A stretch of 6,180 bases of DNA from an uncultured Oribacterium sp. (lineage in GTDB: Bacteria; Bacillota; Clostridia; Lachnospirales; Lachnospiraceae), in assembly GCA_900770445.1 (NCBI GenBank), contig CAAGKO010000077.1, positions 1 to 6,180 of the forward strand, written 5' to 3'. How positions within the stretch are numbered: position 1 is the first letter of the stretch; every line of letters starts with the position of its first letter. Both the position numbers and the translations under genes were made by a program. Shown piece after piece: positions 1 through 5,611 of this stretch. The notes below the pieces were generated by a model that saw nothing but the letters and a program-made list of their open reading frames with translations, was not told where the DNA came from and ran no database searches.

Positions 1-97
1 TCTTTAAAGATTTTTCGCTGGTATTCAAATTTTCCGTCGCCTTTGTGATATCATCCTTCTAGCAACCAATCTTAAGTTGACGTTGGGTTGACGACAT

Positions 98-112
98 TGG
101 GGTCAGACCCCA
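98..112. promoter_or_regulatory. 15-bp perfect palindrome, possible operator upstream of the sensor operon
   Basis: The sequence TGGGGTC-A-GACCCCA is a perfect inverted repeat with a one-base centre. It lies 22 bases before the start codon of the lipoprotein gene. A TTGACG hexamer (88-93) precedes it and an AT-rich TTAAAT (113-118) follows, so it sits where an operator between -35 and -10 would be. The 19-base spacing is long and the -10 is weak, so the promoter reading is tentative. It could equally be an isolated short palindromic repeat or a hairpin in the 5' leader. Confidence 0.35.
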
Positions 113-122
113 TTAAATATAT

Positions 123-128
123 GAGGAG
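123..128 (+). promoter_or_regulatory. Ribosome binding site of the lipoprotein gene
   Basis: GAGGAG lies six bases before the ATG at 135. The good match and spacing fix the start of the substrate-binding protein, which then opens directly with a lipoprotein signal peptide. Confidence 0.8.
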
Positions 129-134
129 AAGAGC

Positions 135-944
135 ATGAAACGAATGACCGCGATGCTGCTGGCGCTGGGACTGCTGGTAGCGACGCTGACGGGGTGTCAG
201 GGCGGAGTGACGACACCGAAGACAGAAGCATTGGCCGAAGTTACGGTCGGCAGCGACACCTACCCGCCGTTCGTGTATATGGATGAAAACGGCGACCCGA
301 CGGGCATCGACGTCGAGATCGCGCGCGAGGCGTTCCGACGGATGGGCTACGATGCCGTGTTTACGCCGATCAGCTGGGAGCAGAAGGACGCGCTGCTGGC
401 GTCGGGCGAGATCGACTGCGTCTGGGGATGCTACTCGATGAGTGGACGTGAGGACCGGTATCAGTGGGCGGGGCCGTATATGGTGAGCCGCCAGGTGGTG
501 GCGGTAAACGCGGACAGCGGGATCTCGGATTTCGCGGGGCTCGCGGGGAAGACCATCGCGGTGCAGTCGACGGGCAAGCCGGAGGAGATTCTGCTCGGGA
601 AGCAACTGCCGGACATGCCGGCGCTCGAGGATGTGCTGAGCCTCGAGGACCGGAGCGTGCAGTATGCGTCGCTCGACTGCGGCTATGTGGACGCGATCGC
701 GGCGCACGAGACGCCGATCCTGCAGTATATGAAGGACTTCGACGCGCATTTCCGTATCCTGCCGGAGCCGCTGCTCGTGACGGGCATCGGCGTCGCGTTT
801 TCACTGACGGACCGGCGGGAACTCGCGCAGCAGCTCGACGACACGCTCGCGGAGATGCGGGCGGACGGGACGATGAAGGAGATCGTCGGACGGTATCTGG
901 AAAACCCGGACAGCTATCTGGAGGTAGACGGACTTGATGGATAG
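135..944 (+). CDS. Amino-acid-type ABC substrate-binding lipoprotein (solute-binding protein family 3)
   Basis: This 269-residue protein is an exported, lipid-anchored solute-binding protein. It has a basic start (MKR), a hydrophobic core and a lipobox L18-T19-G20-C21, so the mature protein should begin at Cys21. The fold is that of the SBP_bac_3 family (PF00497). YPPF (43-46) begins the first lobe, G57-I-D-V-E61 matches the family signature, and R105 sits six residues before W111-A-G-P-Y, where the arginine that binds the ligand carboxylate is normally found. G183-Y-V-D186-A matches the usual second-lobe turn. The aspartate that normally follows and binds the ligand amino group appears replaced by H191, so the ligand may not be a plain amino acid. 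No permease or ATPase gene is adjacent. The gene instead overlaps a sensor kinase, so a role as an extracellular ligand receptor feeding the kinase is likely (inference). The family is secure; the ligand is unknown. Confidence 0.9.
   Translation: MKRMTAMLLALGLLVATLTGCQGGVTTPKTEALAEVTVGSDTYPPFVYMDENGDPTGIDVEIAREAFRRMGYDAVFTPISWEQKDALLASGEIDCVWGCYSMSGREDRYQWAGPYMVSRQVVAVNADSGISDFAGLAGKTIAVQSTGKPEEILLGKQLPDMPALEDVLSLEDRSVQYASLDCGYVDAIAAHETPILQYMKDFDAHFRILPEPLLVTGIGVAFSLTDRRELAQQLDDTLAEMRADGTMKEIVGRYLENPDSYLEVDGLDG
920..924 (+). promoter_or_regulatory. Ribosome binding site of the kinase gene, inside the lipoprotein gene
   Basis: GGAGG lies nine bases before the TTG at 934 and twelve before the ATG at 937. 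Spacing favours TTG and codon strength favours ATG; the two products differ by one residue. Either start overlaps the end of the lipoprotein gene (8-11 bases), which implies translational coupling. Confidence 0.65.
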
Positions 945-3507
945 AGCCCAAGAACAGAAAAATAGACAGGCCGGCGGCGGGCAGACGCCAGGCCGTGATG
1001 TGAACGAGCGTCCGGCTGGCGGGCAGATGCCGGATCGTGATGGGACCGGCCGCCTGGCCGGTAGCACAGAAGCATCTGACGAGCCGATGAACGGGTGCCC
1101 GGCCGGCGGGAAGAATACAGCCATCGGCAAGGTGAGGGAAACCAGCGGGGCGGTGGTGCAGAAGGCAGCGAGGCGTGAAGCCGCCGGCATGCGGCGGAAG
1201 CAGAAGCGCGCCCGCGCGAATTCGATCTTCTGGAAAGTCAGCCTAATGGTCGGCGTGCTGCTCTTCGGCATGGTCTTCGCGGTATCAAAGCACCAGGATG
1301 AGCGCGACTGCAAGGAGCGGCTGGTGACGACCTTCGAGTTTTTCAAGACGCAGACCTCGGCCTACAGTAAGTACAACGATACGGCGGTGGCGAAGAGCCT
1401 GGTTCGTGAATCGGCGGCGGTGCATGCCCTCGAGAGGGACTGTACGCTCAACACGAGCGAGGCGGAGCTGCGACAGTATACGGAGACGCTCTGGATGACG
1501 GGCGTCGCGCTGCTGGACCCGACGGGAGGACTGATATCGGAGTACACGGAGGACGGCGTCGGCTATGAAGCAATCCGTGGCGGACTGCCGGACATCGCGA
1601 CCCTCGGCCTCGTCGATGCGCCGGATAAGACCTATGTGAAGCGGGTGGAACTTCCGGACGGCTCCTTCGCAGACGTGGCGCTGCACGCGCTCAGCGCCGG
1701 CGACGGCATCCTCCTCGCGTATCGCCACACGAAGGAGGCATTCGCCCAGAAATCCGTGCTGTCGATGCAGACCCTGCTGGATGGCTACGACATGAACACG
1801 GTGGGCACCTTCCTGCTCGTGCGGAGCAATGTCGTGGAGGCGTCCAACGATCCTGCGATGATCGGCGTCGATGTGACGCGTTATGGGATGCTGCGGGGGA
1901 TCCGCGCGACGAATCAGTCGGAGAAGCTAACGTTCGTGCTCGACGGACGTGGCGCGAAGTACTATGGCATGTACACGCATGGTCGCGACTTCGTGCTCTA
2001 TGCCTACGTGCCGGCGCGGAGCGTCTACCGGTCGATGATGCCGAATCTCGCGGTGCTGCTGATCCTGTACATCGTGGTGATCGCGCTGATCCAGGCGCTC
2101 CGCTGGAACGGAGAGCAGAAGTTCCGCAAGCGCGAGGTGGAGGCGGAGAGGGCCTATAAGGAGGCGCTGGAGAAGAAAAATCACGAGCTCGAGCTCGCGG
2201 TGCAGCAGGAAGCGGCGGCGAACCGGGCGAAGCGGGATTTCCTCTTCAACATGTCGCACGACATCCGTACCCCGATGAATGCGATCATCGGCTACACGAC
2301 GCTGGCGGAGACGAATCTCACGCAGCCGGCGAAGGTCGCGGATTATCTTCGGAAGATCTCGACGGCGAGCCAGCATCTGCTGTCCCTCATCAACGACGTA
2401 CTCGATATGAGCCGCATCGAGAGCGGGCGGGTGGTGCTCGAGCAGGAGCCGGTGCATCTGCCGACGCTCGTGCAGGACGTGCGCGACATCATCCAGTCGA
2501 ATATCACGGCGAAGGGCCTGTCGTTTACGGTCGACCTCGCGGGCGTGCGGGACGAGGACGTGGTGGCGGACCCGCTGCGTCTTCAGCGAATCCTGCTGAA
2601 CATTCTGTCCAATGCTGTGAAATTCACCCCCTCGGGCGGCAGCATCACGCTCCGCGTCGTCGAAAAGAGCGGCGCGGGCGAGACGACATCCATGGGGGAT
2701 GCTGGGGCTACATCGAGCGGCGTGGGTGAGACGCTGCCAGCAAGCCCGGCTGGGCACGCGGCGAGTGGCGTTTCGGAAGGGGGCGGCGAGCCGCAATCCA
2801 TGGGCCCGGCTGGGCCTGGATCGAGCAGTGCGCCGCTGCGTTATGGCGACTACGAGTTCCATGTCCGGGACACCGGCATCGGTATGAGTGCGGAGTACCA
2901 GAAACACATCTTCGAGCAGTTCAGCCGCGAGGAGACCTCGACGGTGTCGAAGACCGAGGGCACCGGCCTCGGCATGCCGATCACGAAACGGCTCGTGGAG
3001 ATGATGGATGGAAGCATTGACCTCGTGAGCGTCCAGGGCCAGGGCACGGAATTTACGGTTCACCTGCGCCTGCCGCTCTGCGGTGCGCCGAAGAAGGAGA
3101 TGCCGGTCGCGGACCCGGCATTCGCGGGCATGCGCCTGCTGGTGGTCGAGGACAACGAGCTCAATATGGAGATTACGACGACGGTGCTCGAGGAGGCCGG
3201 CTTCGTGGTGGATCAGGCCGTCAACGGGCAGGCCGCGCTCGAGAAGGTCGCGACGGCGGCCCCGGGGCAGTACGCGCTGGTGCTCATGGACATCCAGATG
3301 CCGGTGATGGACGGCTACGAAGCCACCCGTCGCATCCGTGCGCTCCCGGATCCCGCGAAGGCGCAGATCCCGATCGTCGCCATGACCGCGAACGCCTTCG
3401 CCGAGGACCGCGAAAACGCCCTCGCCGCCGGCATGAACGAACACATCGCAAAACCATTTGATATCCACACACTCCTCTGGAAACTCGCAGAGATACTGAA
3501 GAAGTGA
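934..3507 (+). CDS. Membrane-bound hybrid sensor histidine kinase with C-terminal receiver domain
   Basis: An 857-residue two-component hybrid kinase (856 if it starts at ATG 937). Order: a Gly/Pro-rich, repeat-bearing cytoplasmic head (1-90); membrane segment 98-117; an extracytoplasmic sensor of about 250 residues (118-370), perhaps Cache-like; membrane segment 371-390; a charged, probably coiled-coil linker (391-435) without a clear HAMP; HisKA with phosphoacceptor H442 in SHDIRTPMN; and HATPase with N box N556-ILSN560, G1 box D646-TGIG and G2 box G676-TGLGM. The receiver (about 732-857) has acidic pair E739-D740, phosphoacceptor D786, T818 and K840. All key residues are intact. It has no Hpt or DNA-binding output, so the phosphate must go to a separate partner. 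The overlapping upstream lipoprotein gene suggests ligand-loaded lipoprotein is sensed by the outer domain; related kinases carry such domains fused (family knowledge). Oddities are a Gly/Ser-rich insert at 578-636 and a duplicated 3' end. Confidence 0.93.
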   Translation: MMDRAQEQKNRQAGGGQTPGRDVNERPAGGQMPDRDGTGRLAGSTEASDEPMNGCPAGGKNTAIGKVRETSGAVVQKAARREAAGMRRKQKRARANSIFWKVSLMVGVLLFGMVFAVSKHQDERDCKERLVTTFEFFKTQTSAYSKYNDTAVAKSLVRESAAVHALERDCTLNTSEAELRQYTETLWMTGVALLDPTGGLISEYTEDGVGYEAIRGGLPDIATLGLVDAPDKTYVKRVELPDGSFADVALHALSAGDGILLAYRHTKEAFAQKSVLSMQTLLDGYDMNTVGTFLLVRSNVVEASNDPAMIGVDVTRYGMLRGIRATNQSEKLTFVLDGRGAKYYGMYTHGRDFVLYAYVPARSVYRSMMPNLAVLLILYIVVIALIQALRWNGEQKFRKREVEAERAYKEALEKKNHELELAVQQEAAANRAKRDFLFNMSHDIRTPMNAIIGYTTLAETNLTQPAKVADYLRKISTASQHLLSLINDVLDMSRIESGRVVLEQEPVHLPTLVQDVRDIIQSNITAKGLSFTVDLAGVRDEDVVADPLRLQRILLNILSNAVKFTPSGGSITLRVVEKSGAGETTSMGDAGATSSGVGETLPASPAGHAASGVSEGGGEPQSMGPAGPGSSSAPLRYGDYEFHVRDTGIGMSAEYQKHIFEQFSREETSTVSKTEGTGLGMPITKRLVEMMDGSIDLVSVQGQGTEFTVHLRLPLCGAPKKEMPVADPAFAGMRLLVVEDNELNMEITTTVLEEAGFVVDQAVNGQAALEKVATAAPGQYALVLMDIQMPVMDGYEATRRIRALPDPAKAQIPIVAMTANAFAEDRENALAAGMNEHIAKPFDIHTLLWKLAEILKK
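961..1113 (+). repeat. Degenerate repeats encoding the low-complexity head of the kinase
   Basis: Two related blocks, 971-1000 and 1012-1042, share the pattern GGCGGGCAGA-GCC-G-CGTGATG. They encode AGGGQTPGRD and AGGQMPDRD. A third, weaker PAGGK block follows near 1098-1113. The stretch is rich in Gly, Pro and Arg and lies before the first membrane segment, so it is cytoplasmic and probably disordered. It looks like an in-frame expansion added to an otherwise standard kinase. Confidence 0.55.
2665..2841 (+). other. Low-complexity insertion inside the kinase ATPase domain
   Basis: Residues 578-636 separate the N box (N560) from the G1 box (D646). They are almost entirely Gly, Ser, Ala, Thr, Pro and Glu. 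Family members usually need only a short strand-turn-strand here. The insert contains two related pieces, SMGDAGATSSG (587-597) and SMGPAGPGSSS (622-632), whose DNA (from about 2688 and 2798) is similar, so it probably arose by duplication. It falls before the strand DYEFHVRD, on a surface loop, and all catalytic boxes are kept, so activity is probably preserved. Confidence 0.6.
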
Positions 3508-3580
3508 ATGGCACGAAAACGTTAACATCCACACGCTACGCTGAAAACTTGTAGAGATACTGAAGAAGTGAGTGGCACGA
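3453..3580 (+). repeat. 64-bp tandem duplication of the kinase gene 3' end
   Basis: The last 55 bases of the kinase gene plus 9 bases beyond it (3453-3516) are repeated directly at 3517-3580, offset by exactly 64 bases. The match is strongest over ATCCACAC and AGAGATACTGAAGAAGTGA, which includes the stop codon, followed by TGGCACGA. The second copy has drifted and is not translated as part of the kinase. The period equals that of the palindrome array just downstream. Confidence 0.8.
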
Positions 3581-3700
3581 ATCCGGCGACGCTGCATGCA
3601 GTAATCCGGCAGAGCGTGAGAGAATTGCAGGCATGGCGTGACGCGAAAAGATGCACCATGCCTACTGTGCATGCGAAATCTGGCAGCTTGAAAGTGAATC

Positions 3701-3743
3701 GTAGGCATGATAAGGGCGAAATGCTTTATCATGCCTATTTTTT
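3701..3743 (+). terminator. Terminator-like palindrome downstream of the kinase gene
   Basis: The second array unit can form 15 continuous pairs (3701-3715 with 3724-3738, two or three of them wobble) around an eight-base loop, followed by six T residues (3738-3743). This has the form of an intrinsic terminator for transcription leaving the kinase gene. It is AT-rich in its upper stem, so its strength is uncertain. Confidence 0.5.
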
Positions 3744-3764
3744 ATGAGAGACGTGAAGCGAATA

Positions 3765-3808
3765 GTAGGCATGATAAGGACCCAAATACTTCATCATGCC
3801 TATTTTTT
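3765..3808 (+). terminator. Second terminator-like palindrome
   Basis: The third array unit repeats the design of the one before it: a stem of about 14 pairs with one mismatch, followed by six T residues (3803-3808). Together the two would make a tandem terminator after the kinase operon. Later units lack the T-run, so termination is probably not the general role of the array. Confidence 0.4.
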
Positions 3809-4194
3809 ATGAGAGACGTGAAGTGAATAGTAGGCATGATAAGAGCTGAAATACTTCATCATGCCTACATCATATGAGGGACGTGAAGTGAAAAGTAGGC
3901 ATGATATCAGCCTGAATAGTTCATCATGCCTACTTTCGCCGAAGATTTTATAGGCATGGTGGCGGGAAAACTGCTTCAACGTGCCTACGGTGTACCCCGA
4001 AAAATGAACATTTCCGTAGGCATGATGACAGATTGAAGCGCTTACCGTGCCTACGATCGAAATTTCGAGGAGTCTCCGTCGTAGGCATGCTTTCGCGATG
4101 AAGCACTTACCATGCCTACAGCTCCAAATCCATCTGCATCCAGGTTTAGGCATTGTCCTGCCATAAAGCGCTTACAGTGCCTACGGTGTAAAAA

Positions 4195-4350
4195 ATTTCC
4201 CTAAGTGGATCCGTGGCACCGCAGGTACGACGGCCTGAATTCGCACATAGTATGCCTACAGGTATGAATATTTCCCTGAGAGGGTTTGTGGCACCGCAGG
4301 TACGACGGCCTGAATTCGCACATAGTATGCCTACGGTATGAAAATTTCCC
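4195..4350. repeat. 75-bp tandem duplication carrying the two most diverged palindromes
   Basis: Positions 4213-4259 and 4288-4334 are identical over 47 bases. They are embedded in similar flanks with ATTTCCCT on both sides. Each copy holds a 39-bp unit starting GCAGGTACG and ending TATGCCTAC, whose left arm no longer pairs well. The perfect identity of two decayed units shows that decay came first and duplication afterwards. Confidence 0.85.
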
Positions 4351-4390
4351 TGGGAGATTTCTCGGAAGGTCACGAAATCCGCAAAAATAC

Positions 4391-4419
4391 TTGCTGATTC
4401 GGGGCTTATTTGCTATAGT
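4391..4419 (+). promoter_or_regulatory. Candidate sigma-A promoter for the nuclease region
   Basis: TTGCTG (4391-4396) and TATAGT (4414-4419) are separated by 17 bases, a good vegetative promoter layout in an AT-rich stretch. The -10 is part of a small inverted repeat, TATAGT-TTT-ACTATA (4414-4428), which could be an operator. Transcription would start near 4426, leaving a leader of about 355 bases before the nuclease start codon. Confidence 0.4.
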
Positions 4420-4454
4420 TTTACTATATTTCATGATTTGTGAATCGTCTTATG

Positions 4455-4479
4455 ATACAGGTCCGATCCAAACCTGTAT
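4455..4479 (+). other. Small perfect hairpin in the probable leader
   Basis: ATACAGGT (4455-4462) pairs perfectly with ACCTGTAT (4472-4479) around a nine-base loop. No T-run long enough for a terminator follows. It may be a leader structure or a dyad for a regulator. Nothing identifies a known riboswitch. Confidence 0.35.
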
Positions 4480-4528
4480 TTCCACATTTTCAATTCAAAA
4501 GATGACTGATTTAGTGTACGAGATTCGT

Positions 4529-4672
4529 ATGCGTTCTTCGTGTACTTGGGTTTAGCGCATATATCCTCCCATTTATGCAGTGCACCCAGATGCGTTCTTC
4601 GTGTACTTGGGTTTGGCGCATATACCCTCCCATTTATGCAGTGCGCTCAGAGGCTCTCTTTGTGTACTTCTG
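4529..4672. repeat. 61-bp tandem repeat upstream of the nuclease gene, two copies plus a remnant
   Basis: Copy one (4529-4589) and copy two (4590-4650) differ at only a few bases. Both contain ATGCGTTCTTCGTGTACTTG and CTCCCATTTATGCAGTGC. A third, diverged partial copy (4651 to about 4672) keeps GTGTACTT. The sequence is unrelated to the GTAGGCATG palindromes. It lies between the candidate promoter and the nuclease gene. No convincing coding capacity was found on either strand. Confidence 0.85.
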
Positions 4673-4682
4673 CTTAGGCAAA

Positions 4683-4692
4683 GCTTATAAGC
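4683..4692. promoter_or_regulatory. GCTTATAAGC palindrome, possible proximal -10 region
   Basis: A perfect 10-bp palindrome contains TATAAG, about 90 bases before the nuclease start. A TTGTGT at 4660-4665 is a poor -35 at a long spacing (20 bases). It could be an alternative promoter nearer the gene or a regulator site; the evidence is weak. Confidence 0.2.
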
Positions 4693-4780
4693 GTGACACG
4701 ATTTTCTGATTCAAAAACAAAAACCATGTCATCTTTTGTGTTGGAACAGCGTATGCGAAAGGAGAGAAGTAATAAGAAGA

Positions 4781-5611
4781 ATGAACACATTACAGCTTGT
4801 GCAGGAGGATCTGGGACGGGTGGGTACAGAACTCACAAAGGTGCAGCAGCTGCTTCGGGAATCGTCTTTTCCGGAAGGAAACCTGATCTTTAAGCGATTT
4901 AAGGATCATAAAACTGGTTTGCCATATGTTCGGACGTATAGCGCGGTTAAGGAAGGCGTGCACATAAAGCATCAGGCAAAGGACAGATATATCCCGCTTC
5001 ATGAGCGGGATCTTGCGAAAAAACTCGCCATAAAAAAGTACTATATGCTGAAGGAAAAGGATCTCCGAGAAGAGTATGCGGCACTGTCTGCATTTCGTCG
5101 TTGCTTTAAGACATCGAAGCAGCGCGCAGATCAGCTGCTGCGGAAATACCCCGAAGTGTATGCCCTTATCAAGGACGAGGTAAACGATCTCAACGTAAAG
5201 GCGAAGCGATGGAGCGAAGAAGCCTACATTGGCAAAAAGAACTATGCGGAGGAGCTAATTCACGAGACGATCGACGGGCACCGTGTGCGCTCGAAATCGG
5301 AAGTGCTGATCGCAAATGAGCTGTACTATGCAGGGATTCCATACCGTTACGAGAGCCAGCATATGATCGGTGGCATCTGCTTCTATCCGGATTTTACGGT
5401 GCTCAATCCGCGGACGGGCAGGACGTTTATCTGGGAGCATTTCGGTATGGCGGCGAAGCGAGACTATATGAGTGAAACGGTCGGCAAGCTCGCGCACTAT
5501 GCCGAGCATGGCCTGATTCATGGTCGGAATTTCATCATGACCTACGAAAGCGAGCGCTCGCCACTCAGCGTCGCCACCGTGCGGCTGATGATCGAAGCCT
5601 ACCTCAAGTGA
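4781..5611 (+). CDS. Orphan PD-(D/E)XK-like nuclease-fold protein, family hypothetical
   Basis: This 276-residue protein has a charged, probably helical start (1-28), a basic region with a PEGNL turn (31-35) and an LAKKLAIKKYY segment (78-88), a helical middle, and a C-terminal domain (about 168-276) resembling restriction-endonuclease-like folds. That domain shows S171-K-S-E174, Y190-E191, P203-D204-F205 and W218-E219-H220-F-G, then K236. The E...PD...E spacing fits a PD-(D/E)XK core, though the usual lysine of ExK is replaced by phenylalanine (EHF), so activity is not assured. The frame is open from TTG 4736, but ATG 4781 is preferred because the extra residues look non-native; AGGAG (4760-4764) is 16 bases away, which is long. 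It has no operon partner and is flanked by repeat arrays. The first half looks AT-richer than the kinase operon. I recognise the family as hypotheticals of Firmicutes accessory regions; its function is unknown. Confidence 0.8.
   Translation: MNTLQLVQEDLGRVGTELTKVQQLLRESSFPEGNLIFKRFKDHKTGLPYVRTYSAVKEGVHIKHQAKDRYIPLHERDLAKKLAIKKYYMLKEKDLREEYAALSAFRRCFKTSKQRADQLLRKYPEVYALIKDEVNDLNVKAKRWSEEAYIGKKNYAEELIHETIDGHRVRSKSEVLIANELYYAGIPYRYESQHMIGGICFYPDFTVLNPRTGRTFIWEHFGMAAKRDYMSETVGKLAHYAEHGLIHGRNFIMTYESERSPLSVATVRLMIEAYLK

Larger units (their letters stand above)
3688..3933. repeat. Homogeneous sub-array with a conserved spacer (64-65-bp tandem repeat)
   Basis: Four consecutive units share not only the palindrome but also the spacer, which reads TATGAG-GACGTGAAG-GAA-A with few changes. 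The whole 64-65-base module, not just the palindrome, has been copied here. Spacer conservation argues against CRISPR and for recent tandem duplication. Confidence 0.8.
3627..4334. repeat. Array of eleven 38-39-bp imperfect palindromes (array A)
   Basis: Units lie at 3627-3665, 3701-3738, 3765-3803, 3830-3868, 3895-3933, 3950-3988, 4016-4054, 4081-4119, 4146-4184, 4221-4259 and 4296-4334. Start-to-start pitch is 74, 64, 65, 65, 55, 66, 65, 65, 75 and 75 bases. Nearly all are 39 bp. The left arm is GTAGGCATG-like, the right arm CATGCCTAC-like, and most centres read GAA-N3-CTT. The right end TGCCTA is invariant, while the left arm drifts most in the last two units. Stems range from 15 pairs (second unit) to about 7 interrupted pairs. 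Spacers are of two kinds: one with GAGAGACGTGAAG between the early units, the other with GGTA-AAATTTCC between later ones. GTAG at both ends recalls REP palindromes (established for RAYT-linked REPs); here the kinship is only suggested. Confidence 0.92.

Noticed and set aside
464..937. Plus-strand frame inside the lipoprotein gene
   Set aside because: It is an out-of-frame Gly/Arg-rich reading of a well-supported gene.
1927..3732. Long minus-strand open frame of about 600 codons opposite the kinase
   Set aside because: It is a by-product of GC-rich codon use in the intact kinase on the other strand. Its first 46 or so residues lie in the repeat and recur at 6135 only because the DNA is duplicated.
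3627..4334. CRISPR array
   Set aside because: The repeating units are variable palindromes with changing centres, and the spacers of the first copies are near-identical to each other. CRISPR shows the opposite pattern. No cas gene is present.
3627..4334. Integron attC cassette array
   Set aside because: Units lack the GTTRRRY-type core sites and bulged bottom-strand layout, there are no genes between units, and no integrase is present.
3800..4434. Minus-strand frames through the palindrome array (3800-4153, 4146-4373, 4201-4434)
   Set aside because: They are built from the palindromes and the 75-bp duplication, have repetitive Cys/His/Tyr-rich content and no ribosome binding sites, and look spurious.
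4286..4555. Plus-strand frame of 89 codons across the AT-rich stretch
   Set aside because: It starts inside one repeat family and ends inside another, has no ribosome binding site, and covers the candidate promoter.
4511..4621. Minus-strand 36-codon frame with a GGGAGG ahead of its ATG in the 61-bp repeat
   Set aside because: The ribosome-binding-like motif is attractive, but the frame merely reads the tandem repeat and the product resembles nothing known.
4693..4893. Plus-strand frame overlapping the start of the nuclease gene
   Set aside because: More than half overlaps the nuclease gene in another frame. The overlapping part is Gly/Ala-rich in the manner of an out-of-frame reading.
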